A stretch of DNA of 64,000 bases from Isoetes taiwanensis (Eukaryota; Streptophyta; Lycopodiopsida; Isoetales; Isoetaceae), in the NCBI GenBank assembly GCA_021234155.1, contig JAJEKV010000052.1, positions 9,441,284 through 9,505,283 of the forward strand, read 5' to 3'. Position 1 is the stretch's first letter. Each line of letters starts with the position of its first letter. The position numbers were made by a program, and so were the translations under genes. Below the pieces are notes generated by a model that was not told the origin of the DNA, searched no databases, and saw only the letters and a list, made by a program, of their open reading frames with translations. Shown one piece after another: positions 1 to 12,004 of this stretch.

Positions 1-345
1 CATAAGATGTTGGAGGAAGCATGTAAAAATTTCAATTATTTGCTTGATAGAAATGTGGTCACATGGAATGCAACAATTATAGACTATATTCAACAGGGAG
101 ATATAATTTTTTACAAGGGAATGCAATGGAAACATGCAGCAGAAAGGCACCAGGCATAGTAAAATCACATTTTTGGAGCATCATTAAAGCATCCAGCAGT
201 ATGAATGCACTAGAACAGGGCAGGCATGTTCATAAGTAGATTCTTGATGTGGCATCCATTCTAAACTTATAGGGAATTCCTTAGTGCATATGCATGTAAA
301 ATGTGAAAGCTTAATAGAGGCTTGCCTATTTGATGGTTGAACAAA
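1..345 (+). pseudogene. pentatricopeptide repeat (PPR) protein remnant
   Basis: Frame 1 from the window edge reads LLDRNVVTWNATIIDYIQQG, the classic PLS-type PPR motif (DRNVVTWNAMI...), and then hits a stop near 159. A shifted frame resumes with SIIKASSSMNALEQGRHVHK, another standard PPR phrase (LKACSS..ALEQGRQVH), followed by an in-frame stop near 240 and further weak similarity. PPR proteins bind organellar RNA for editing, splicing or stability. At least two frame breaks and several stops make this a dead copy or fragment, and its 5' part lies outside the window. The motif identity is clear; its exact subfamily is not. Confidence 0.72.
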
Positions 346-1287
346 TCAAATTTATTGCCCTGGTCTGCAAAGATTAATGTTCATGCGGAATTTGGCCTTG
401 TTTTCAAATCTCGTGTTAAGCAGTAGGAGTAGCAGCATTGAGATGCTAGTCTATTCAACTTTGACAGCCATATAATACTGACGCACTTCTTGCAAGGTAT
501 TAATTGGAGACAAGATGCTCTTCGATTACTATGGGCCTACTTTGGGCCATCAGATATGCCTATCTTATGGTCCTAAACAATTAAGTGCACACCTAAACAA
601 GTGAGTGCATATAACCCCCTCATTTTACATGTATATGATGCTCTTATATTAAGACACTTGAGACCATGCATGATTATGTGCAAAATGATTAGAACATCTA
701 ACAAGTCAAAAAACCTTATGAATCATCACATAAAATACAACTACTAGATTATAATAATTCATTCTTTATCTTTTGCCTCGTCTTTTTTCATGATGCACTT
801 TAATGAACAAATATCCAATCAATGAACAAACGTTATCTAACAATTATAATTAGATACAAGAAATTTATCGCGGCGGCCTTGCAGCCGCCACGGAGATTTC
901 TCTTCTCCAACCCGCTGCAAAAGAAGTTTTGTGCTAAGTCGAATAGATCTCAATTCTGGACATCCTTGCGATGCGAAAGAACGTGCAGAAGTTGAACCTG
1001 TCCTATTGTCATTTGTTTTGCATCAAGGACGACATGGTGCCCGAAATTACCTCATGTCCTCAAGATTTTGTAGCAAAAATGTCTTGAACATGGATGGTAA
1101 TCAAAATTATGTAATTATTCTTGGCTTAAACTTTTCACATCTTCCACTTAACACCACCTTGCTCCTAATCATTCTTGGCTTAAGCTTTTTGCATTGTCCT
1201 TTTAACTCATGTGTGCAAGCCTTGTGCATATAGACTTTGAATGTTAAAAATATATTGCATTGTTGATTTGCAAATTTAGAGGTAAAT
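346..1287. other. anonymous AT-rich DNA
   Basis: No supportable gene. A 100-codon frame at 931-1233 has no recognisable motif and is low-complexity toward its end. A GC-rich palindrome lies inside (868-893) and is listed separately. Confidence 0.5.
868..893. repeat. GC-rich palindrome, possible transposon end
   Basis: Arms CGGCGGC and GCCGCC flank a short loop in otherwise AT-rich DNA, preceded by TTTATCG. A near-identical arrangement (TTTATCGTGGCGGC...GCCGCCAC) recurs at 23062-23087, so this is probably the end of a dispersed element. The element itself cannot be delimited. Confidence 0.35.
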
Positions 1288-1432
1288 ACAAATTTTAGCT
1301 TTTTTCATTGATAAATTGAACTAAATTGAAGAGTACAATAAATAGGTTGTTTATGCTACCTAATCTTACAAATTTTAGTTTTTTTCATTGATGAATTGAA
1401 TTAAATTGAAATGTTGTTTATGCTAGTATATC
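1288..1432. repeat. tandem duplication, about 80-bp unit
   Basis: Two diverged copies begin with ACAAATTTTAG at 1289 and 1368. Both continue with TTTTTTCATTGAT, GAATTGAA and TTGTTTATGCTA. The second copy is shorter. Non-coding. Confidence 0.6.
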
Positions 1433-2781
1433 TGACCAAAATGTGGTGTCTAATTTTATCCAATAATGGCATTCTATTTTGTATTTCAAATTAGCTAAGC
1501 GGATGCTCCTTCGTGAGCGACAAATTCTAGGGAACCTTTGCAATCTACTTGTTCAAATCAAGAATTTTCAATAGGAATTTTTTTTTCTCAAGAAACAGAA
1601 ACCATAGGATTTTTCCAATATTTGGGGGCTAGGTTTTTGTATAATGCTTCCTCCTGCTAAACTAGGGTTTTACATAATGTTTCCTGCTAGTTTAACACTA
1701 GAGTTGTCCCTTGATGAACCCAAATAGGTTCATTCGCACACTTTTTTTGAAATTCTATTATAGCTCCGAGATAAAGAATTTGTTTACATACTCACAATAT
1801 GTTGTCCTCCATGAGTGTACATATAAGGAAAAATTTATGAAAAATATAGAAAGCTTCTATTACCAAACAGAATGTGGAGCCGAATGCAAAGGGGTCAAGT
1901 TTATTCTCAAAGTCTTTAACATTTCTCACATTATTTTGCAAATGTTATTTTTGCCCTACGTAACCCCCCGTGTGAATATGCACCCAAACCAAAGGGGGTT
2001 TAAGGGGGATTTTAATTTAAATGTGTTAAATGCAATGGTTTGTGTTAATAATGTTAATGGTAGTTGTGTGTTGATTATTATATTAAAAAAAAATTTTGGG
2101 CCCTTCGGGCCTTAACTAAAGCAAACATAGATAAACTTTATGGGCCTAAATAGGTCTAAATATTAATTACTAAAACGCACAATAACATCAAGACAAACAA
2201 ATTATTTCCATTGCAAACAACTATTGAGTATATTTTATGTAGTCGTTATATTCATTATATTCATTATCTGTAATCTCAATATTGCAATACAAGAATCGTG
2301 TAAACTATTGTAAACTGCACATTCATGCACCATTCATTTACCAACTTCAATAGGCTTTTCGAATTTCTGTAGCAGACAAGCAGACCGTGACATGCAATTC
2401 TAAATGTCTTCAAGGGGTACAATGGTGCAACCGTTTGAAGAAATCAGACCTCCTATTCAAGGTCCAAAAGATCAAGGTCCAAAATCAGCTGTTTACTTAA
2501 ATCTTGCATCCATAAAGAGTAAAAAATCTTGAGCGTTCAAAATGTCCACTAATATTCACTGTCACAACCAACTTATTTGGCATACACTATAGATGGCACT
2601 GTTAGAATGATATAGTACATCACAAGTATTGCTTTTTCAAATCCTTTGGTTTAATCTTGAACTGCTCCAAAATAAGAATCAAAGGAAAAACAGAAACAGA
2701 TGCCATATCGCAATACCATCTGAAATTGTTACCGAAAATCCAACAAGATGCCAAATATGTCCATTGCCACACTCTGCTCAT

Positions 2782-2783
<2 letters not shown>
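1433..2783. other. anonymous DNA
   Basis: I see no gene here. The 134-codon frame at 1711-2115 is AT-rich, repetitive at its end and matches nothing I recognise. Confidence 0.45.

Positions 2784-2877
<94 letters not shown>
2784..2877. repeat. (AT)47 microsatellite
   Basis: An uninterrupted 94-bp run of AT dinucleotides. The poly-Tyr-Ile reading frames on both strands across it are artefacts of the repeat. Such loci are self-complementary and highly length-variable. Confidence 0.98.
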
Positions 2878-2879
<2 letters not shown>

Positions 2880-3668
2880 CGTCGTTATAACTGGCAGAGT
2901 TTTAAGGTTGCACGGCACAGAGTAGATTTGATTGGGAATCTGTGGTACCCAGTTGCCATAGCTGCACATCTGAATAAGAGGATCCCGCGCCAAATAAAAC
3001 TCTCAAAAAGCACAAAAAATACGCTGGTATAAGCCTAGCTACTTTTAAGCTACAGATCTCCTAAGAAAAGGGAAAATAAGGCAGGGAATCAGCAGAGATA
3101 TGGCATCACATTGAATACAAAGCTTTTACGTCATTAGAATTCGTTTGAATCTATAGCATGCATGGAGATCTGTCCCACAGATGAGGATTGCGAAACTTTA
3201 AGTCAAACTCGGACATAGAGATCACATACCTTGCCCGCAATTTCTATGGCAGTTTCGTAGCCCTAAGATAGAGATGCTGATAATGTTGTTAATGCTGCTG
3301 GAGAGTCCTAGAAAGTCCAGCTATTTGAAGAGTGGCACGATTAAAGGCAGCCAAAAGGACCCTGTTTATAAGGAAAGAATATCTTTCGCCTAACATCATC
3401 ACAATATGTTTTTGGATAAGCAATGTAAATCATGGGAAGATTGGCAAGCTCAGGGATTCTTGGTCTGCAAAGCAGTTGATTCTGCACCAGGGACCAGATA
3501 CCTTTTTCAGATTCGGCATGTGAGCCTGATTTTGACCTGAGATATATCAGAAGAATTTTTTTGGATGTGATACATGTGCAAAAGCAAAGAAAATGCATAA
3601 TAGATATACCATACACTGCCTCTGCGATTATCTCCATCCAGAAGCTTCTGCTAGTTGCAGAGCCCATT

Positions 3669-3890
3669 GCAAGTAAGTAATGTCTCTGTGTACAAGGTAG
3701 TTGAAGAATAAACAAGGTAAAAAAGCAGCTACCTTAAAGCCAATGCCCGTTTCTCACATCAAAATTTCCTGTTGATACAGGATAGATCTGGGAAAGACTT
3801 GATTCTAGACATCAAATTGCAAGAGTGATGTTTCTGTGTACAAGGAGTAGAAGAATGAACAAGGTAAAAAAAAGCAGCTACCTTAAAGCA
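3669..3890. repeat. direct duplication carrying a splice-donor copy
   Basis: Segments 3669-3740 and 3819-3890 match closely (GCAAG...TCTGTGTACAAGG...AACAAGGTAAAAAA...AGCAGCTACCTTAAAGC). On the minus strand both carry CTTTAAG followed by GTAGCTGC, a good 5' splice site. The right-hand copy is the donor of the exon at 3882-4427, so the exon end and intron start have been duplicated. Confidence 0.6.
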
Positions 3891-4427
3891 AAACCCTTGA
3901 CGCGTTGCTTCTTCAATTCAAGCTGAGTAGAAAGTGCTTGGATTCTTCCACGCTTTAAACCAACTACAGGACCGGAACTCCACGTCAAACATTGGGAAGG
4001 GCTATCCATGGCCATCTGCTTACTTTTATACTTTAGCTCGAGACTAGTCTTTTTCTGCAGCCTCGGAGTCCTCTTCATAGCTCCGGCTTCTTCTTCACAA
4101 GTTTTATGAACTCGATTTGAGCGTGGTCGCTGTGGAATTATTGACCCAGTATGGATAAGAACAGCTTCTCTCTTGAGCTGCAAATCACTTGCATTTTTCA
4201 CCGGCAATGACAGCGGATTCCCTTGTAATATGAAAGAAGCTATTTGACCCAAAATATCCAACCCACTTTTATATGAGGTTGCCTTATTCAATACACAGAT
4301 GGGTTCTGATTTGCTTGCCTTTTTGAATCCGTATCCGCTGCTGCCCAGAGTTTTTGCACCTACTTTTATAACAACGGACCTCCTAACATCGCCATCTGCT
4401 GAAGCTTTTACACGAGGCTTTCGTGCC
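3882..4427 (-). CDS. internal exon of an unrecognised basic plant protein
   Basis: An open frame of about 181 codons runs from an acceptor (TTTTAG, then GGCACGAAAGCC) to a donor (TTTAAG, then GTAGCTGC), both on the minus strand. The frame opens well upstream of the first in-frame ATG (near 4291), so it is best read as an internal exon. The product is Lys/Arg/Ser-rich with no domain I can name; short pieces include SGLDILGQIASFILQGNPL and QLELKKQRVKGFAL. Downstream on the same strand, about 3602-3660 and 3498-3535 could be further exons, each followed by GTAT donors, but this is weak. No flanking exon upstream was found, so the gene may be a fragment. Reading frame and splice sites are seen; being a gene is inferred. 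Confidence 0.4.
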
Positions 4428-6202
4428 CTAAAATGCTATCCACGAGGCTTGCATGTTCAGCCCCTAGAATAAAAAAGAGGGCTTTTGTTGTGAGCCCTTG
4501 GATGTTGGACTATTGAAAAAAAAACTAAATCAACGACTAAGAAATGGTGCACTCTAGATGTACGCATTAGTACATTCATTCAAATACGCCATGAAATCTT
4601 AGGAAAACCTTTGTGAAAAGCGTACAAAAACACAAAGAAAACCCCCTGTTATTATGCTACATATTCCTAGGTATTCTAATTCTTCCATCTTGTAAATCAT
4701 GATATGAGAAATCTATCACAAGAAGAATTAGAAAAATCTATGGTAGTTTTCGAGAAATAATTCCTTAAAGTTTGAAGTTTAGAAGTTCTTTATGGACCCA
4801 TTTAGATCCCCCGAGGGTCAAAATTTTGAAAATTCATAGTATTACTCTACTTCCATTTAGCAAGACATGTAGTATTTAGTATCTATTTCCATTAAAAAAT
4901 AATAGTACCTTCACATTCTTATTCTATTTCAAATATCACGGATATAAAATGGTTCCTGGATGTCTGCTTTTCAAAAATTCCTTAGGCACCTGACTGGGTC
5001 TTTCAAGGATTCAAATTATGATTTGCTCATTGATACATCAAATTTTTATGAAATCACGTGAAATTTGAAAAATGAGTAGCATTTGTAGGCTATGTTCATA
5101 GAAAATTAATGTTATTTTAACATTTGTATTCCATGTTGAATGTCATGGGATTATATCATATCATCGAAACCATTGAATTGAGTGTATTTCAAGGTGCGAT
5201 TGTGCCAAACTTGTGAAGAATTTTAGTTTGCCATTGAATATGGTGGTACAACTTCGAGTTAATCTTACAATTCAGATGTTCGTATTTAAAATCTCATAAG
5301 TATCATGAAAAACTAGTCCCTAATATGGAGAAGGGATTGAGGGACCCATACGGGTTGATGAACCCAAACAGATCCCTGAGACAACTCTAGTGTGGTAATA
5401 GAATTTGTCACTCACTAATGGTCCTTCGTAAGGCCAGTAACCTTCAAGATTGATATTGGAGTTGATATTCCAAGGACCTAGGATTGACGAGAAAAACTCT
5501 GATCCGTCGACTTATTCGGGGAATCCAACTATGCCAACCCACGAACAGAGCAGAGGCCTGTAGAGGTGGGGCTCGGTGCTGTCAGGCAAGCGACAATGAT
5601 ATTTTTCACTAACAGTCTGCAATGGGGCTTAAACAAAAGCTCTATCTTTTTCCTGCTTCAAAATCCCTCAAAAATTGGCTCCTCTGGACGAAGAATCCGC
5701 CTCCCTTCTGCCAAAGAGTTTAATTTCTAGTCTGAGTATGTCGATGTTCTAGAGGCCAAGAGGTAACTATTTGTGCTGTTAAATCTCATTTCATATTGTA
5801 AAATTTATCTGGATAGCAACAGAGCTTAGCGTCAGCCTCTTCAAATCACACATGCAATCCTTCTGTCCGCAATTTTCAGACCTCTGCAAATTCGCCAGCG
5901 TCTAACCCACATACGAATCTTATTGTCCACAATTCTAGCAGACCCCAGATTTCCTGGCCTTTTCTAGCTATTTGACGTTTTAGCAGATGATGTACTAAGA
6001 TATCAATATGATAGCAACAATTAATGCTGATCAAGTTGCCGGATGCCGGATCTAAGAGCAGGAGCGCAGATTCCGATTGTGAAAGAGAGGAGGGCAGATG
6101 CCGCATTGTCAAAGGAAACCATAGCCAGCAAATTTTTGCTTTACCTAATGCAACGTGTTAAAAAAAATTACAATAGAAGTGTTGCGCACGAAAAAACATA
6201 AC
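4428..6202. other. anonymous intergenic DNA
   Basis: No gene supported. The short frames are AT-rich or antisense noise. A 78-codon minus frame at 5876-6112 has no recognisable motif. Confidence 0.45.
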
Positions 6203-6782
6203 GTGTCGTGATCATAGAAAGAAATCTTAAAGTAATATGCCAAAAGAATTGCCCTGCAATAATTATATATGTTAAGATATACATCCCCTCTACCACCCCC
6301 ACCATTTTTTTCAATATTAGTATGTTGTATTATATACTCAGAACTCTAGATGGGGATGTTATGTCTTCACTATTAGGATTTGCATATAGTGCTAAAACTG
6401 CTAAGAGTATCATAAATTGGGCCATAGCTATAATTGGAATGTAATATATTTCAATCAAACATTTACGTTTGGGATGCCATTTAGAATATCACCTAATGTG
6501 TCGTGATCATAGAAAGGAATCTTAAAGTAATATGCCAAAAGAATTGCCATCCAATAATTATATATGTTAAGATATACATCCCTTCTACCACCCCCACCAT
6601 TTTCAATATTAGTATGTTGTATTATATACTTAGAACTCTAGATGGGGATGTTATGTCTTCACTATTAGGATTTGCATATAGTGCTAAAACTGCTAAGAGT
6701 ATCATAAATTGGGCCATAGCTATAATTGAAATGTAATATATTTCAATCAAACATTTATGTTTGGGATGCCATTTAGAATATC
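6203..6782. repeat. tandem duplication, 295-bp period
   Basis: Copy 1 spans 6203-6490 and copy 2 spans 6498-6782. They are nearly identical from GTGTCGTGATCATAG to GATGCCATTTAGAATATC. Copy 2 lacks 3 T residues in a homopolymer and has a few substitutions. The matching 77-78-codon frames in each copy are products of the duplication, not genes. The high identity implies a recent event. Confidence 0.93.
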
Positions 6783-7103
6783 GGATGTATGCATAAGGAG
6801 TAGTAAACAAAAAGCCTTCAAGACAAAGCCTTCAAGACGGTGCCTGTGTTGTCATAGATAAAACAATGATTTTTTTTGCAATTTGACAATAGAATTAACC
6901 TCAATAGAATAGAATGAGAACCCACCTGAACTAATGTCAGTGTATATTAGTTGCATAGTTAAGAGATTTACCCATAATTAGACATTTATTAGTAGCTTAG
7001 TTTGGAGATTTATCCATAATTAGATATTTAACGACACCCCTTCTGCATTGAACTAAAAAACTTGTAAGCTAACTTCAAGAAGTTTGATTCCATTGCTACT
7101 TCA

Positions 7104-7231
7104 TCAGTTGTTTAAAAAAGCACTAGCAATATCTGAATGAATGGTAGTTCTTTGAAGTAAACACCCATCAATTGTTCAAAAAAGCACTAGCAATGTCTGA
7201 ATGGATGGCAATTCTTTGAAGTAAACTCCCA
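7104..7231. repeat. tandem duplication, 64-bp unit
   Basis: Copies 7104-7167 and 7168-7231 share AAAAAAGCACTAGCAAT, TCTGAATG and TTCTTTGAAGTAAAC. Non-coding. Just upstream, a short AGATTTA.CCATAATTAGA repeat at 6964 and 7005 is a smaller relative of the same kind of event. Confidence 0.85.
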
Positions 7232-7559
7232 AGGGATTTTGTAACGAGAGTTAATCTGAATTTTGCTATCTCGTCAGGGAATCTTAGCATCATTGTATGT
7301 CAGTAGGACAGATTGGGGATGTGCTCTTTCATGCAAGGTCAATCCATCGTTTTTCCTTTTATCAGGATTCATGGTTTGTGTGCAGGTCAAATTCAAAACT
7401 ATCCTTAGAATTGATATCATCAGAGAGCTTAGAGCATGAGTCGATTTTGCAGCCATGTCTTTCAAAAGGAGGGGAGTTCGTTATTTCCTTTGGAGTTTTG
7501 ATACTTTTAGAGCTTTCTCAAACTGCATCGTGGCCTGCATTCCGGATTTTTCATGTATG

Positions 7560-8060
7560 CTTTTATGCATTAGCCTCTGCCCAGACACTGAGTCTTTGTT
7601 CTGAAATTATAGCAAATAAGTTAGAAAACAAGCTGCTTATCATTATGATTCGATAGTTTTTGGGATGTTTGAGTCCTGCTTTGTGTAATGGGATCATGCT
7701 ATTTACTTGCCATGATCGAGGAAATCAAGTTGCGAGCATCGTTTTAACATTTTCTTGATCATTTGTGTAATGGTATGTCTAGCCCATTTAATCAATTTGG
7801 TTATCAAACCAAAAGGGTCGGATGCTTTATTACATTTTAGTCTTTTTATTCCAGCAATTACATCATCATGCAAAAATAAAAGCAAAGAGCCATTGTTTGG
7901 TATGTTGTCGTCAGTATCATCCATGTGATACAACTTATACACCTGCTGCAATAAAGCATCTACCTTCAAGTAATTTTGTTGTTGTTTCTTGCTTTTCAAA
8001 CAAGCCCAAAATTTATGCAGGTCAGCCAATAATTCATGAACTAGCCTCCCTTACTTTTTA
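7560..8060 (-). pseudogene. LINE (non-LTR retrotransposon) reverse transcriptase fragment
   Basis: Reading the minus strand, the frame 8029-7703 contains VIAGIKRLKCNKASDPFGLI and TKLIKWARHTI. These match the conserved LINE RT segment (I..LK..KA.G.DG...E..KW). A shifted frame continues with IIPLHKAGLKHPKNYRIIMI, then SLFSNLFAIISEQRLSVWAE, which is the next RT block (PI.K.GD...NYR.I.....L.K.....). Stops and shifts follow, and the catalytic FADD region is not visible. The fragment is 5'- and 3'-truncated. The LINE family assignment is secure; the clade is not. Confidence 0.72.
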
Positions 8061-8149
8061 TGAGATAAGCCCTCCTTTTTAATGCATTCACTGAATTGAT
8101 GGCTTTCTCAGTCGCCGCCTTAAATTATGTTTCCTTAAATATTCGCATG

Positions 8150-8295
8150 TACCTAGGCTAAACTTATGCGGCTTCTAATTCTGGTAGAACCCGTTCCTAT
8201 AAATTGGATCAGGGCTACCTAGTTTATTATCAGTATTCTTGTTCTTCAATCAAGCAAGTTCAGTTCTATTCTGTTGTCCCATTTTCTAAATTACA
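8150..8295 (+). repeat. 3' part of a copia 5' LTR, with TATA box
   Basis: The sequence ends in TTACA directly before a canonical primer-binding site, as LTRs end in CA. TATAAAT at 8198-8204 would be the LTR promoter. The LTR start cannot be placed because no partner LTR is present: the element has lost its 3' end. Confidence 0.6.
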
Positions 8296-8307
8296 TGGTA
8301 TCAGAGC
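8296..8307 (+). other. primer-binding site, initiator Met-tRNA type
   Basis: TGGTATCAGAGC is the standard plant Ty1/copia primer-binding site, complementary to the 3' end of initiator tRNA-Met. It lies 60 bases before the gag start. Confidence 0.88.
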
Positions 8308-8355
8308 GGGACTCTTGATCGATTCATGTTTCTCCAATTTATGTTCTTTAGAAAG

Positions 8356-11300
8356 GATGACAAACAATTCCAGTGCTTCCGCTATGCTTGCATCTGCCGT
8401 GGATTCCCTTGAACAAACCAAGGGAATCGAAAAATCTGGTGTGGACCGCTTCAAGTGGGAGAGCTTCCACATTTGGAAGTATCGAATTCGCACTCATTTC
8501 ATGGAAAAGGCACTTTGGGGAATTGTTGAGGGTTCAGAGCCCAAGCCCACTTGAGATAACCTTGCAGAAATCCATGGCTGGGATGAAAGGGATTCTAGGC
8601 ACATGCAGTTCTGAACAACTGCATCCATACCCGCATTCTTATACAGCTCCAAGCATCCCTTACTGCTTGTGAATGTTGGAGCAAGCTTCTTTGCATATGT
8701 AAGGACAAGTCCTTGTCCACTCAAGTGCTTCTTCAGCGTAAACTCTTCAACATCAAACTTGAGAAAATGGTTCTGTCAGCACATGCATTGCTACTATGCG
8801 CTCCCTTATGGATCAATTGGTGGATGTTGGACAATTTGCATTATGTCAGACATGATCCACTGTCTATCTTGAGCAGAAGCATTGTCTCGTCTTACTTTCT
8901 AGCCTGACACCAAGTTTTAATAATCTAGTGGTGGTGCTTTCCAATCAGCCCCACCCGCTCACTTAGGAGAACATCAGTACTCGATTGTTGCAAGAGGAAT
9001 CTCGACAGCAACAAATATCGATTAGGGGATCTGAACGCGTCTCTCAATTCTCTGGCAAATCTGAAAAACACTGAAAATGACCAGAGAAGAAAGATTCGGC
9101 CAACTCATGATGCCAAGTGACCCAAATATAAGTACTGTAAACAGAGGGGACATCCCACAATGGATTGTTGGAGACATAAATTTGAACTAACCGAAGCCAA
9201 GTTAAAAGCTGCAGGGGCCACCAATTTCATCGTCAGTGATGCTGCATTAGAAAGAGTAGCCTTTATGGCCACCAATTATAGGGCTCTATTCCCTCTAGTC
9301 CAGTGGCTTGATTCAGCTGCATCCCAACATAAGACAGGACACAAGGCAGCCTTCACAAGCCTCTAACCTCTTCCTCATGTAGTCATTATCTCCTCTAGCA
9401 GGACGTCTCACAGGCACTCAGCAAGGTACTGCTCAGATTCACCTTGACTCAGGTACCTCCAAGCTCATTTTCACTGTTCTTTTTATTCCGAGCCTTGACC
9501 AAAATCTGTTATGCATTGCTCAATTTGCTGATAATGGTGTCCTTGTTTTGTTCTTCAAGGACCAAGCTTCCCGTTTGGATGCCCAAACCAAAATGTTGCC
9601 GACTACCGGCATTAGACATGGTAATCTATATCACTTTGGATCCACGGTCAGAAGTTTCCCTCCACACTCAGGTCCACTTCTCTAGTCCCCTTTGGCATCT
9701 TACCCATACCGCATGCCTCTAGAAAACTGTTTCTTGTAAAAAGATGTGCACGACCTTGATACCACTACTTTCTGTGATTAGTTCTGTCGCCCCTATGTAC
9801 AAGACAAATTCCACATGTTCCTTTTTCCATCCTCTGATGATCGGGCCTCTGTTCCTGCATAACGTCTTCATTTTGATGTCTCTGATTCTCATCCCACCAC
9901 ATTAGGCAGTTCGTGCTATTTTGTTCTCTTCATTGATGATTTCCTTAGGTATCTGCGTGTCTTCTTTATCAAAGGCAAATATGAAGTCATCATTATCTTC
10001 AAGAGATTGCACCAATCTATCCTCATTCAACTCGGACAGCCACTCCAATCCATCCAAACTGACATGGTGAATATATCTCCACGGCATTTGAAGACTATTG
10101 TTTAACACATGGCATACTGTTGCACGCACTGCTCAATAGAATGGCATGGCTGAATGCACTGTTCGCATCTTGAAGGATACTACTCGCAGTCTATTGGCAG
10201 AGGCTAATCTCCCTCTTATTTTCTGGGCAGAAGCTATTCACACAGTAGCATATGTTCGCTATCGACTTGTACTTGCTCCCCTTAAGTCTACTCCACATGA
10301 ATTATGGACAGGCCGCAAGCCCCACGTTGCCCATCTTCGTGTCTTTAGCTGTGCTGCTCATGCTTTGCTCCTCGAACATCCCCCTGGTCAGGCATTTGCA
10401 CCTAAGAGCATACCTTGCATCTTCATGGACTACTCCGCTCAAAAGAAAGGTTACAAGCTCTACAATCCCATGACCCACAAGTTCTTTTTCAGCCGGTATG
10501 TTCTATTCCAAGAGGATATGTTTCCCTCTATCGGCTCCTCTGCTGTCATCATTCCCCATCCAGATCTTGTGATGCTTCGCAATCTCCATCATCCACCACC
10601 AAGTACCCCAACTGATCCGCCTATTCCTACTCCGCCAGCCTCTGCTGCTCCAGCTACCTTGGCTGACCCAGCTCCCTTGGATGCCCCAGAGCTTGTTGCC
10701 CCTCGCCACTCTCAATGGACATGGAAGCCTACTGCTCGTTCTTTGGCAGCCCACCAAGCAGCATTCAATTGCCTTGATCTAAAAGCTCCTGCCACCTTTA
10801 CCCAAATATGCGCAAATCCCCATGCCAATGCATGGAAACATGCTATGGATGATGAAATTGCTGCCCTGCACAAGAATGATACCTGAACTCTCACTGTTCT
10901 TCCCCTTGGCCACCGAGCAATTTCGTCTAAATGGCTTTATAAAATCAAGATCATTGCAGCGGGTGAGTTGGACAAATTCAAAGTCCGCTTCGTGGCTCAT
11001 GGCTTCAGCTAGATGGAGTTGATTACTTTGACACTTTCTCTCTGATTGTCAAGATGGCATCAATTCGTGCTTTACTCGCGCTTGATGTTGAGCATGATTT
11101 GGACACCCACCAAATGGATGTGCACACTGCTTTCCTATATAGAAACCTCACTGAGGAGGTGTATATTGACAAATCACCTGGCTATATCAGCCCTGGCCAA
11201 GAACGCATGATCTATCACTTGTATAAAGCTCTCTATGGACTACGACAGGCTCCGTGCCTTTGTACCAACGAATTTGCTTTCCATTAGGTTCGTCAGCGGG

Positions 11301-11575
11301 CAATCTGACTGCAATCTCTACGCCAACTGGCGAGACAAGCAACTTGTTCTCTTGGGACTCTACATCAATGACCTAGCTTTGGTCACAAATGATCTTGTAT
11401 ATTTGCACTCCATCAAAGAGGCTTTGTCCCAAGAATTTCACATGGCTGATTTGGGTGATATTTGCAGCTGTCTTGGGCTTCGTATCACCTGCTTTCGCTC
11501 CCAACACCTCATTCATTTTGGATCAAGAGCACTATTGCCTAGATGCTCTTTCCAAATTTGACATGGCTGCATGCA
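8356..11575 (+). pseudogene. Ty1/copia gag-pol remnant
   Basis: Gag begins at MTNNSSASAM (8356) with the UBN2-like FKWESFHIWKYRIRTH segment. A CCHC knuckle near 9130-9175 reads YKYCKQRGHPTMDC, with the first Cys changed to Tyr. Protease and early integrase are broken by stops. The integrase core (YFVLFIDDFLRYL, about 9917) and its C-terminal half (10146-10560, FWAEAIHTVAYVRYR, GRKPHVAHLRVFSC) are recognisable. Reverse transcriptase follows at 11054-11570 (HQMDVHTAFLYRNLTEEVYI, KALYGLRQAP), with a deletion after QAP and YINDL in place of the catalytic YVDDL. RNase H and the 3' LTR are absent. Domain order PR-INT-RT proves Ty1/copia. It is non-functional. Confidence 0.93.
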
Positions 11576-12000
11576 ATGGAGCTGATCTCCCCATGAATCC
11601 CGGCCTCAAACTTAATCTTGCAAGGGAATGTCTTCAACAAGTATCGATAGTGCACTTGGCAAAGGTAGATGACCAAAGGGAATTCACTATGAGTGCCATA
11701 CAATGTGCCTAAGTGACTCGTAAGAGGGTTTTTTCAATCCATTTTACATGTACACATAGGATTAGGGGGCTTTTTTGCCATTGTATGGAAATGGTCGGAT
11801 ATGCCTTTCAGAAAATTGTACATATAAGTGTTTTTGGTCACCCTCTGCATGCGCACGAAATACCCCCATTTGTATAAGTGCATCCCTCGAGTGGCTGAAA
11901 GAAGATTGCGAGTTCAAACCCTGCCTTTTATAACTACCTTTTTGCATCTGTGTGACAACCATCTTTTGTACATATGAGTAGAATACTTGTATGGTATGAA
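11576..12000. other. junction between copia remnant and chromovirus remnant
   Basis: No coding signal beyond the copia RT end. GCGAGTTCAAACCCTGCC near 11909-11926 resembles a tRNA T-arm, but no complete tRNA or paired A box was found. Confidence 0.4.
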
Positions 12001-12004
12001 TACC

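Noticed and set aside
2629-2993. Poly Tyr-Ile open frames on both strands
   Set aside because: They are translations of the (AT)47 microsatellite.
6208-6736. Two near-identical 77-78-codon proteins
   Set aside because: They arise from the 295-bp tandem duplication and have no protein-like motifs.
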